Shown: in pieces, positions 32,577 to 40,889 of the stretch
Layout: every line of letters starts with the position of its first letter
Numbering within the stretch: the stretch's first letter is position 1
DNA from: an uncultured Clostridia bacterium
GTDB lineage: Bacteria > Bacillota > Clostridia > Christensenellales > UBA1242
Assembly (NCBI GenBank): GCA_944383245.1
Contig: CALWOU010000009.1
Span: forward strand, 1-47,631
Reading direction: 5' to 3'
DNA: 47,631 bases
Position numbers and translations under genes: made by a program
Notes under the pieces: model-generated
The model's database searches: none
Told to the model about the DNA's origin: nothing
What the model saw: only the letters and a program-made list of their open reading frames with translations

Positions 32577-35276
32577 ATGGAAACTAAAAAAGTTTTAGGT
32601 GTAATTTTTAGCCTTATCTTTGTAGGTTTGTTCATCTTCGTTCTCACTTGGGGAGTTATAAACTTCAATAAAGTAAAAGACGGGATGTCTGGCACTGGTA
32701 TATACACAGAGCAAGATATAAATTCAGCTTATGAAGATGGCTATAATACCGCATTAAAAGATAAAGATGAGTATAACGAACTTATAAATAGTTATAGGGA
32801 TACTATCACAACTCAAACTGACCAAATAAGTCAGTTGAAAAACGAAGTCAATACTTTAACTAATAAAAATAAAGATTATACAACTCAAATTGATGGTTTA
32901 AATCAAAATAAAGAAAATAATGAGCAAACTATTTTAGCTTTAGAATTGGAGATAGAAGATAATGAACTTGAAATTTCAATGCTTGAAAATAATATTTTAG
33001 AGTTAGATAAGACAATAGAAGCCTTAAATAAAGAACTTGAAAATGACGATGTTGAAATTCAAATTTTAGAAGATAATATAGCAAGTTTAAACAGACAAAT
33101 AGATAGTTTAAATGACACTATTGATAGTCTAGAAACTGCTAATTCAAATTATGCTGAACAAATTTTGTCATTGAGCAATCAAAACACATTACTTTCTAAT
33201 CAAATTATAACATTGCAAAATGAATTAACAAATAATGATAGTCAAATTATAGAATTGACAAACACAATTGCAGATTTAGAAAAGTCTATCAGTTATTATG
33301 AAGATTATATTTTCGAATTAGAAAACGACAATCATTTTGTAGGTATATTTGAGTTTGACGGTAGTGTTTATGGTATATGTGAAGCAGATGATAACAATAA
33401 AGTTAGTATAACTAATCCTGAATCAACTGAATTTGTAATTTTCAATTATTGGATGGTAAATAATGAGCAAGTTGATTTAAATACCTATGTTCTTACTGAG
33501 AACACAAAATTTGTAGCAAATGTAACATATAGATACACCGTAAGATTTTTAGTTAATGATACTGAATATAACAAACAAGTTGTAGAAAATGGTGGCAAGA
33601 TTTTGGTACCAGAAAATCCAACTAAAGACAAATTTGATTTTTTAGGTTGGAGTAAAAATGGAACTGATGTTGTAAATGTTGAAGAATGTGTTATAGATTC
33701 AGACACCACCTTTATAGCAATATTTAGAAATAAGTATGGATTATTTAACACGCATAATGGAAACTTGATTTATAGTTGGGACGAATTGATAGAATATAAT
33801 TATCTAACTGTAACAGAAGAAAACGAATTAAATGCAGGAAATAATGCAAAACGTATATCGGGTGATTTAATTATAGATGAAGATATAAAAAGTATAGGTT
33901 CTTCTACATTTTATGGTTGTTCTGGTTTAGCAGAATGTGTACTTCCTGAAGGTATCACAAGCATTGGATCTAGTGTGTTTTCTCAATGCTCGACTCTTGA
34001 ATCAATAACAATTCCATCATCCATACAAACAATTGCTGGTTCATTTTTAAATACAACTCGCCTGAAAACTGTAAATTATTTGGGCACACTTGAAGATTGG
34101 ATGAAGATAGAATTTGCGTCAAGTAATTCTTCAAATCCTATGTGTAATGCATCTGAAATATATATGAATGGTACAAAGTTGGAAGGTTCTGTAGAAATTC
34201 CTTCAACAATAACTGAGATTAAACCTTATACTTTTTACGGATTTAAAAACGATTTTGTAATACCAAATTCTATTCAATCAATTGGAAATTACGCTTTTGC
34301 AAATAGCAAAATAACTAGCATAGAAATTCCAAGCAGTGTAGTAAATTACGGTACTTATATTTTTAGTGGTTCATCCATAGAAAATATAATATTGCCAAAG
34401 AATTTCAAGATAGTACCTAATTATATGTTTTATAATTGTTCAAAACTTTCTACTTTCGATTTCACTGGTATAACAGCCTTAGGGGATTATTCATTCAAAG
34501 GATCTGGGTTAACAGAGATAAGTCTTCCAAATACCATTACGAATTTTGGAAAAGAAGTGTTTGAGAATGCCAAAAAAATAAAATCAATTTATTATGATAT
34601 TATTAATCTTCCAGATGTATCATCTTCGTACGCATATTTCGAAAATCTGGGTTCTACTGAAGAAGGGTTGACTCTTACGTTTGGACCATCAGTTGAATAT
34701 ATTCCTAAGTATTTCTTTTATTTTAATGAAACTTTGTCAGTTATTAATATACCGTCTTCATTGAACTCAGCATCTGTTAAAGCATTTTATATGTGTACAA
34801 ATTTATCTGAAGTGCATTTTAATTCTACAAATATGACTTTAAATGGAATAACTTTTTATGGTGAAGGAATATTTACTTGGACATCGGCGAGTCCGGATGG
34901 TACATTATTTACATTGTATATTGGTGAAACTGTAACAACATTAAATGATTACTTATTTTGTGAATGTTATTTATTAAAAGAAATAGTTTATGTTGGTACA
35001 CCTAGTGCAACAGTAATTGGAAGTTCAACATTTAGACAATGTAATAATTTAAAAACTATTTTTATTCCTAAATCAGTAACGAGTATAGATTCTACGGATG
35101 GCAGATATTCGCCTTGGAACTATATTGAGTCAGGTTTGGTTCTATATTGCGAATTCACGACTGTCCCTAGTGGATTTGGTTCTAAATGGAATTATTACAA
35201 TAATTCAAATACATTAACTACTAAATATGGCTATACCTATGAGCAATATCTTACAGAAATAGCAGGGCAAGTATGA
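32577..35276 (+). CDS. Phage surface protein with coiled coil and BspA-type leucine-rich repeats (candidate tip adhesin)
   Basis: In this 899-aa protein a membrane segment (about residues 7-29) is followed by a long heptad-patterned coiled coil (about 60-255), an InlB B-repeat-like domain (about 318-385, with GWSKNG) and a series of BspA-type LRR_5 repeats (about 400-870) of the kind IPSSVTSIGSYAF. Such LRRs occur in bacterial surface adhesins that bind host matrix or other bacteria. AAAGGAGG precedes the ATG. The Zot-like gene overlaps its stop by four bases. Its position just before pI/Zot is that of the adsorption protein pIII/pVI block in Ff phages, so it may be the host-attachment tip, possibly captured from a bacterial adhesin (inference). 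Confidence 0.8.
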   Translation: METKKVLGVIFSLIFVGLFIFVLTWGVINFNKVKDGMSGTGIYTEQDINSAYEDGYNTALKDKDEYNELINSYRDTITTQTDQISQLKNEVNTLTNKNKDYTTQIDGLNQNKENNEQTILALELEIEDNELEISMLENNILELDKTIEALNKELENDDVEIQILEDNIASLNRQIDSLNDTIDSLETANSNYAEQILSLSNQNTLLSNQIITLQNELTNNDSQIIELTNTIADLEKSISYYEDYIFELENDNHFVGIFEFDGSVYGICEADDNNKVSITNPESTEFVIFNYWMVNNEQVDLNTYVLTENTKFVANVTYRYTVRFLVNDTEYNKQVVENGGKILVPENPTKDKFDFLGWSKNGTDVVNVEECVIDSDTTFIAIFRNKYGLFNTHNGNLIYSWDELIEYNYLTVTEENELNAGNNAKRISGDLIIDEDIKSIGSSTFYGCSGLAECVLPEGITSIGSSVFSQCSTLESITIPSSIQTIAGSFLNTTRLKTVNYLGTLEDWMKIEFASSNSSNPMCNASEIYMNGTKLEGSVEIPSTITEIKPYTFYGFKNDFVIPNSIQSIGNYAFANSKITSIEIPSSVVNYGTYIFSGSSIENIILPKNFKIVPNYMFYNCSKLSTFDFTGITALGDYSFKGSGLTEISLPNTITNFGKEVFENAKKIKSIYYDIINLPDVSSSYAYFENLGSTEEGLTLTFGPSVEYIPKYFFYFNETLSVINIPSSLNSASVKAFYMCTNLSEVHFNSTNMTLNGITFYGEGIFTWTSASPDGTLFTLYIGETVTTLNDYLFCECYLLKEIVYVGTPSATVIGSSTFRQCNNLKTIFIPKSVTSIDSTDGRYSPWNYIESGLVLYCEFTTVPSGFGSKWNYYNNSNTLTTKYGYTYEQYLTEIAGQV

Positions 35277-36097
35277 TAACAATAATTTTCGCTCCACCTA
35301 GAACAGGTAAAACTTGTTTAATGACATACTTTGCTTGCGAAAAAGCGTTTGATAGAGAAAGAAATAAGTTGATGACTCGTGAGATTATCAATAAGCAAAA
35401 TAATGGCTTTAAAAACATTAAAACAATTCCAATTCATTGCGTGTCTGCAAATTATGATATGATTTTTAGGAAATTTAGATATAGTCCAAGATTTAATAGG
35501 AGAATCAATCCGTTTAGACTAGGATTTGCCAATTCTTATGTAAAAACTCATTTTAATCTACCTTATGAGGTTATTTGCATAACCGAAGCACAAAAATATC
35601 TTAACAGTAGAATGAGTATGTATTTTCCAGATTGGCAAAGTAGGTGGTATGAACAGCACGGACACGAAGATATAGATATATTTCTTGATACACAAAGGCC
35701 AATGTTAATTGATGTGAATATTCGTGAGTTGGCACAGTTTATTGAAGTAAGAGATCTATCTGTTGAATATGATTGTTACGGAAGAGTAAGCAAAATGAAA
35801 TGGATAATAAGGCGAATTGAAAATAGTGGATTGTTTGATAGATATATGGCATCGGGCAAACGAGATATGTCTTGTTACACGGAAGAAGAAATAGTGGCAG
35901 ACTATAATGTATTCTTATGTTACGACAGCCAATCTTGTAAACCAAAATTTTATGAAGGGCATCTTGACGAAGATTTTGATTATAACGAATCCGAACCTAC
36001 CGAAGATAGTCTTGAAGGTTATATTAAATTTTTACGTGATCACGATGATGAATATCCAGAAAACTTTTATCAAAAAAGGAGGAAAGAAGCGTGTTAA
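35273..36097 (+). CDS. Zot/pI-like inovirus morphogenesis ATPase
   Basis: The 274-aa product has Walker A APPRTGKT at residues 7-14 at the very N-terminus and a Walker B-like strand (EVICITEAQKYLN, about 98-110) in which Thr-Glu-Ala-Gln takes the place of the usual Asp-Glu. This is the fold of Zonular occludens toxin/pI proteins, which power extrusion of filamentous phage. I see no membrane segment in the C-terminal half, though most pI/Zot proteins have one; another phage membrane protein may supply the anchor. The overlap with the upstream stop suggests coupling. This is the key gene identifying the prophage as an inovirus. Confidence 0.85.
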   Translation: MITIIFAPPRTGKTCLMTYFACEKAFDRERNKLMTREIINKQNNGFKNIKTIPIHCVSANYDMIFRKFRYSPRFNRRINPFRLGFANSYVKTHFNLPYEVICITEAQKYLNSRMSMYFPDWQSRWYEQHGHEDIDIFLDTQRPMLIDVNIRELAQFIEVRDLSVEYDCYGRVSKMKWIIRRIENSGLFDRYMASGKRDMSCYTEEEIVADYNVFLCYDSQSCKPKFYEGHLDEDFDYNESEPTEDSLEGYIKFLRDHDDEYPENFYQKRRKEAC

Positions 36098-36420
36098 ATT
36101 ACAATAAAAATAAACTCATAAATAAAGCACTAGATAAGTACTATGAAACTTTTAGTCATACACTTGACACAGCAGATTTTGTTCCAAATAAATTCAATGA
36201 TAAAATCAATAAATACATTTTTAAGAATATGAGAAAAACTTTTAAGAAAATAGATAAAGAAGATAAAAATTATCAAAAAAATCTAAAAAAGCAAGAAAAA
36301 ATGCGAAAAAATGAAGAAAAACGCACTAAAAAGCAAGGAAAATCAAAATTAAAAGGAGGAAATAAAAATGGGATTTTTCACAATGAAACAAAAAAGAATG
36401 GCAAAAAAATGTTCAGTTAG
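36091..36420 (+). CDS. Lysine-rich phage protein, unknown
   Basis: This 109-aa protein is extremely rich in Lys and Asn (C-terminal third largely KxxK). It starts at GTG 36091 with AAAAGGAGG about eight bases upstream, overlapping the Zot gene by seven bases. No family was recognised. Its end overlaps the next gene by 53 bp in another frame, so the C-terminus may be constrained by that gene. The charge suggests nucleic-acid binding. Confidence 0.6.
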   Translation: MLNYNKNKLINKALDKYYETFSHTLDTADFVPNKFNDKINKYIFKNMRKTFKKIDKEDKNYQKNLKKQEKMRKNEEKRTKKQGKSKLKGGNKNGIFHNETKKNGKKMFS

Positions 36421-36583
36421 GGATTTGCAAATAGGTTATCAAAATAGCGATTTTGCACTAGAACGGGCATCTTATGCTGGAGATAAAAAAGCGTTAAAAG
36501 AAGCAATGAAAGAACATAGAAAGTATGAATATGCATTGCTTTATAGAAACACGCCAGAATTTAAGAAAAAACGAAGAAAATAA
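36368..36583 (+). CDS. Small basic phage protein, unknown
   Basis: The 71-aa product is basic and helical, ending FKKKRRK. AAAAGGAGG lies before the ATG, inside the preceding gene. No family was recognised. It precedes Rep and could assist replication. Confidence 0.65.
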   Translation: MGFFTMKQKRMAKKCSVRDLQIGYQNSDFALERASYAGDKKALKEAMKEHRKYEYALLYRNTPEFKKKRRK

Positions 36584-36606
36584 CTTAATAATCTTTGGAG
36601 GTCTGT

Positions 36607-37641
36607 ATGTACTTTGGAGAATCAAAAGTATATTTTGACGGAAGTCATTATATAGCAATTCCTCATACTACTAGACCTAACCTAAGGAGAACAAAGAAGT
36701 ATGAGGAAATTGTAAATGTTGTTGAGACTGAGGAAGGTGTTGAGATTTTAAAGGTCGATGCACCTTCTATTTCTCAAAACGAAGAAAATGAAATTTTTGA
36801 AAATTTAGATAAAAATGAAGAAAAAAGTGTAAAAAACAGTGAAAAAACTGTAAAAATCGTAAAAAAATTAACAAAAAAAGAAATTTTTGAAGAATTATAT
36901 GCAAAGTATATTGATTTGAAAAAGGCAAAAAGAAAGAAAAAGATTATAGATGAAATGCTGAAATATTTTGAAGATTATGATAGTTGTTTTCGATTTGTAA
37001 TGAACAATTTTGAACGTAAGCAAAGAAACTTGATTTGCAGAAGAATACGAATGACAAGAAAAGCAAATTTAGCAAACTTTAATTACTTTTGCACTTTTAC
37101 TTACGATGATAATAAGCATACAGAATATAGTTTTAAGAAAGGATTAAAAACGTGTCTTAGGAATATGTGTTATAGGAAAAATTGGAAATATATGGGTGTA
37201 TGGGAAAGAGCACCTCAAACGAATAGACTTCACTTTCACGGATTGTTTAGTATACCAGAAAATTCATTGTCTGGCGGAATAATAGAAGTGCGAGATTATG
37301 ATACAAAAGCACATAAAATGCGAACAACATATCAGTCAACATTCTTTAACAATAAATTTGGCAGAAGCGATTTTGAATTGATTGACGAAGATGATAGACG
37401 CTTAGGAAATGCGCTTGCTTATCTTATGAAGTATATTGAAAAGACGGGTGAAAAGATTGTTTATAGTAAAGGACTACCACAATACTTTATCTCGGACATA
37501 TTAGATGAGGATATCGTTTGCCGAATAGGGCAAGAAGATAAGAAACTACTATTGTTTGACGATTTTCACTGTCTAGATGAAGGTGAAATAATAGGGCAAG
37601 TTTGTCCTGAAACAATAGAGAAGATGCGAAAATGTAATTAA
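36607..37641 (+). CDS. HUH rolling-circle replication initiator (inovirus Rep)
   Basis: The 344-aa product has motif II with the HUH pair in LHFHGLF (about residues 207-213), a motif I-like FCTFTY (about 163-168) and motif III YLMKYIEK (about 272-279) holding the catalytic Tyr plus a second Tyr four residues away. This enzyme nicks the origin and starts single-strand rolling-circle replication. ATG 36607 with GGAGG six bases upstream is chosen over an in-frame TTG at 36595 that overlaps that ribosome binding site. The first 110 residues are charged and low-complexity. It is the last gene of the phage operon, followed by hairpins that may include its nick site. Confidence 0.9.
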   Translation: MYFGESKVYFDGSHYIAIPHTTRPNLRRTKKYEEIVNVVETEEGVEILKVDAPSISQNEENEIFENLDKNEEKSVKNSEKTVKIVKKLTKKEIFEELYAKYIDLKKAKRKKKIIDEMLKYFEDYDSCFRFVMNNFERKQRNLICRRIRMTRKANLANFNYFCTFTYDDNKHTEYSFKKGLKTCLRNMCYRKNWKYMGVWERAPQTNRLHFHGLFSIPENSLSGGIIEVRDYDTKAHKMRTTYQSTFFNNKFGRSDFELIDEDDRRLGNALAYLMKYIEKTGEKIVYSKGLPQYFISDILDEDIVCRIGQEDKKLLLFDDFHCLDEGEIIGQVCPETIEKMRKCN

Positions 37642-37705
37642 TGGTGGCGTAAAGAAAACGGGGCTCGTGATAAGTTCACGCACGACCCCGTTTTTAGCCA
37701 CCATT
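37640..37705. promoter_or_regulatory. Large compound hairpin after Rep (origin or terminator candidate)
   Basis: Outer stem AATGGTGGC/GCCACCATT (37640-37648, 37697-37705) encloses AAAACGGGG/CCCCGTTTT (37655-37663, 37686-37694) and a TCGTG/CACGA extension with one bulged base; CGTGA/TCACG is an alternative inner pairing. It begins at the Rep stop codon. With TTTTT in the right arm it may end the operon; in inoviruses the intergenic region also holds the replication origin. Confidence 0.75.
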
Positions 37706-37810
37706 CCAATTCGCCTATTATTCAATTAAATAGATTTTTGCTACATTACTTGTTAGTAATTTAGTTTTTAGGTAGAGTAGTTTATCTGTCAAAGCATTAG
37801 ATTCAAGTTG

Positions 37811-37874
37811 CTGGCGTGTGCTTGTCCTGGCGGAGCAAAGCGACGCCACTTGTATCAAGACAAGCACACGCCAG
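37811..37874. promoter_or_regulatory. 16-bp perfect-stem hairpin, candidate packaging signal
   Basis: CTGGCGTGTGCTTGTC (37811-37826) and its perfect complement (37859-37874) enclose an inner TGGCG/CGCCA hairpin (37828-37832, 37844-37848). It is GC-rich in AT-rich surroundings. Ff phages use a long hairpin in the intergenic region as packaging signal. It has no adjacent T-run suited to a terminator of the neighbouring genes. Confidence 0.7.
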
Positions 37875-37885
37875 GATCTCATTTT

Positions 37886-38851
37886 TTAAAAATTTTTGTT
37901 AAAGGTGCAAAATAATGTTTGAACAGCTGCGTAATACAAATCTTCTAATTTTTCTATTTGATATTCTCCTTCAAAAGGGATTTTCCATTCTTTATTATTC
38001 ATTCTATTTATCATTAATGTACCCTGTCTCACCATCTCTATAACTACATATACACACTCATCTTCTCTTGAGGATCTAACAAGATTCCAATAGTAATCTA
38101 ATGGTGGTGTGTTGTGCATATTTTCAAAATCTAAAACACTATCTGGTAAAGTATAAGAATATTTAGTCTGCTTATCTGTTAAGAGTTCTTGTAATTGTTT
38201 TATTTTAATTAACCATTCTTCATTTATATCCTTATTTTCTTTAAGTGTATTATAATCAAGTAGTCTATTCCAAATATCAGATTCAATATCAATATTGTAA
38301 TTCTGATTTGTATCAATATAATACAAATCTAAAGGTAAATAGTTATACTCGTTTTCATTATCTTCTTTATCTTTAACGAAATTTCCTCGAATATTAATTG
38401 TTCCGTATCTACTTATTCCTCTATGAAAGTACTTTGCACCATCATATAAAAATTTTGTAGTTAGCAAATTTAAATTTTGAGCATCCTTTTCAAATTTATC
38501 TAAAAATTTATTAAGAAATTCATCTTCTAATAAATCAAGTTTTAAATCTGTAAAATTAGCTTGTTTTAAAATTTCTTTTTGTAATTCAATATTACATCTG
38601 CTAAATCTGTTGTAAATTTTTCTGTTATGTTTATAAAGAGGATTTACTTTTACTGCGAATTGAGCTAAAGGTAAGAATTCTTTTTCATCAATGTTTTCAA
38701 TTAAAAAGTCATGTGCTTGTTGTCTTATTTTTTCTTTATGTTTTTTTATATCATCATTTTTTTGTAAAACATATATAACAACAGAAATTGCAATTGTAGC
38801 AAGTAAAGATAATATGCCAACAATCATAGAAACTAAATTAATCCAATCCAT
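37886..38851 (-). CDS. Membrane-anchored protein, unknown
   Basis: The 321-aa product has one N-terminal membrane segment (about residues 4-28) and a large cytoplasmic domain with no recognised family. AAGGAG lies about 13 bases upstream of the ATG. It is transcribed toward the phage hairpins and divergently from the restriction-modification genes. It could be the first gene of the accessory region beyond the prophage. A defence role is suggested only by context. Confidence 0.65.
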   Translation of the reverse strand: MDWINLVSMIVGILSLLATIAISVVIYVLQKNDDIKKHKEKIRQQAHDFLIENIDEKEFLPLAQFAVKVNPLYKHNRKIYNRFSRCNIELQKEILKQANFTDLKLDLLEDEFLNKFLDKFEKDAQNLNLLTTKFLYDGAKYFHRGISRYGTINIRGNFVKDKEDNENEYNYLPLDLYYIDTNQNYNIDIESDIWNRLLDYNTLKENKDINEEWLIKIKQLQELLTDKQTKYSYTLPDSVLDFENMHNTPPLDYYWNLVRSSREDECVYVVIEMVRQGTLMINRMNNKEWKIPFEGEYQIEKLEDLYYAAVQTLFCTFNKNF

Positions 38852-39044
38852 ATATAAAATAAAACTCCTTTTAAATATTATACATCATTAAAGCAAATTT
38901 GTCGTTACTATTCTTATTATTTTTATTAAAATAAAAACATATTGAGACAATATTTAACTTTTTTATTTGAAATCTTCTAAAAAACATACCAAATTAAATG
39001 TTTTTATGATATAATCATTTTGAATTACTTTGTAAGGAGTGAAA

Positions 39045-40889
39045 ATGGCTAATTTATCGAAAGAAAGAAGAGATAAGATGTTGTCTTTTATAAACAAATT
39101 AAAAGATGAACACAAATCAGATGATGACTGTCTAATTGCCTTAGGAGAAATTGAATCAGCTTTAACTGCAAAAAAGTATGGACTTGTTTGGGAAGAACAT
39201 GAAGAAGAAGTTGATAAAAAGATGGTTGACAACATCCCTGTATTTATTGAGGACGAAACTAAGGAAATTATATCTAATGAAAATGAAAAATTTAATTTTC
39301 TTTTAGAAGGAGATAATTTACATTCCTTATATCTATTAGAAAAAACTCATAAAGGGAAGATTGATTTAATTTATATTGATCCACCTTATAATACGGGTAA
39401 TGAAGATTTTATTTTTGACGATGATTTTATTGATTTAACTGACAGATATCGCCATAGTAAATGGATTTCATTTATGGAAAAAAGGCTAAGAATAGCAAAA
39501 AACTTATTAGCAGATCAAGGAGTAATTTTTATAAGTATTGATGATAATGAATATGCTACATTAAAACTCCTTTGTGATGAGATTTTCGACGATACGAATT
39601 TTATTGCTACTTATTTATGGAAGAAAACTGACACTCCGCCTTCTTTATCTAAAAAAGTAAGAAAAAAATATGAATATATATTGTGTTATGGGAAGAATGT
39701 TGATTCTCAGCATAAATTTACTCAAGGGTTTATCGACGGTGGTGATGCTCCATTATTAAATTCAGGGAATCCAAATAAAGAAGTCCTTTTCCCTAAAGGA
39801 AGTGTTCATTTTAATATTCCTGATGGAATATACAAAAATAATTCTACTTTAAAAATTGAATTAATTGATGATGTTATTGTGAAAAACGGTTTGAATGATA
39901 ATGATTTTAGAGCAAAAGGAACTTGGAAATGGAATAAAGAAACAATTATTAATGAAATATCTTCTGGAACCTATTTCTTAATAAAATCCAACAAATTTTC
40001 TATTAGATATCAAAGATCAGAAATTGATTCAGTAAAGATTCCTCAGAATAATATTAATGACGAAGTTGGAGTTGGAACAAATGAAGATGCTGCAAAAGAG
40101 TTGAAGAACGTTTTTAATAAAGGAGATGTTTTTAGTTATCCGAAGCCAACGTCGCTTATAAAGTTTTTAATTAAAATGGTTAATAAGAATTCTAATATAA
40201 AGGTTTTGGATTTTTTCGCTGGAAGTGGGACTACTGGCCAAGCTGTTATTGAGTTAAATCAGGAAGATAATGGTAATAGAAAATTTATTTTATGTACAGA
40301 TAATTCAAAGAGTATTGATGCAATCGGAGATTATTTATTTTCATTACGCTTGATAGATCGAAAACCTGATAAGCATGATCAGAATGAATATAAAAAATGG
40401 TGCTCAAAGGTCAAGGAATTTTATAAATCAAATATTTTTAATAGGTATAAAAATGAAGATTTTGAAAAATATGGTATAGCACAGAGAATTACATATCCAA
40501 GATTAAGCACAATAATAACAGGGAGAAGAAAAGATAATAGTGAATATTCTTCGGGAATTAAATCTAATTTAAAATACTACAAAACTGGTTTTGTTTCTAA
40601 AAAAGAAGAATTGTTATCAGATGTCTTACTTGATCACATTAAAGAAATGGTTCAACTTGAACATATGACAAAAATTGATGGGAAGAATTACATTTTATTG
40701 CTTGATGATGATTCTGCTGATAATTTGGAAAAACATTGGGACGAATATAGTAATTTAAAGGGTATATATATTTCTAAGAATGTTCTTCTTACATCTTCAC
40801 AGGATAAACTTTTTAATACTGTTGAACTGAAAGTAATTCCAGATTATTATTTTAATTTTGAGTTAAAGGAGGTTGGCGAATCATGGTAG
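39045..40889 (+). CDS. Type III restriction-modification methyltransferase (Mod)
   Basis: In this 614-aa protein the catalytic DPPYNTG motif is at about residues 111-117 and the SAM-binding FFAGSGTTG motif at about 390-398. This order (DPPY first) is that of beta-class N6-adenine methyltransferases such as type III Mod, with the target-recognition region between. AAGGAG precedes the ATG at 39045. A perfect TATAAT lies at 39010-39015, but no clear -35. The Res gene starts seven bases before the Mod stop, as in other type III operons. Mod also forms the complex needed for restriction. Confidence 0.9.
   Translation: MANLSKERRDKMLSFINKLKDEHKSDDDCLIALGEIESALTAKKYGLVWEEHEEEVDKKMVDNIPVFIEDETKEIISNENEKFNFLLEGDNLHSLYLLEKTHKGKIDLIYIDPPYNTGNEDFIFDDDFIDLTDRYRHSKWISFMEKRLRIAKNLLADQGVIFISIDDNEYATLKLLCDEIFDDTNFIATYLWKKTDTPPSLSKKVRKKYEYILCYGKNVDSQHKFTQGFIDGGDAPLLNSGNPNKEVLFPKGSVHFNIPDGIYKNNSTLKIELIDDVIVKNGLNDNDFRAKGTWKWNKETIINEISSGTYFLIKSNKFSIRYQRSEIDSVKIPQNNINDEVGVGTNEDAAKELKNVFNKGDVFSYPKPTSLIKFLIKMVNKNSNIKVLDFFAGSGTTGQAVIELNQEDNGNRKFILCTDNSKSIDAIGDYLFSLRLIDRKPDKHDQNEYKKWCSKVKEFYKSNIFNRYKNEDFEKYGIAQRITYPRLSTIITGRRKDNSEYSSGIKSNLKYYKTGFVSKKEELLSDVLLDHIKEMVQLEHMTKIDGKNYILLLDDDSADNLEKHWDEYSNLKGIYISKNVLLTSSQDKLFNTVELKVIPDYYFNFELKEVGESW

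Larger units (their letters stand above)
25576..37885. mobile_element. Inovirus-like (filamentous phage) prophage, approximate limits
   Basis: The block runs from the serine recombinase to the hairpin region after Rep. It contains recombinase, LexA-like repressor, small regulators, a possible ssDNA-binding protein, a 52-aa coat-like peptide, surface proteins, a Zot/pI ATPase and an HUH Rep. Zot plus HUH Rep plus tiny membrane peptides is the hallmark combination of inoviruses. The structural genes are packed, with overlaps and one strand. The length of about 12 kb is within the range reported for this group. Limits are inferred from gene content: I found no direct repeat that would mark attachment sites. 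Confidence 0.8.
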
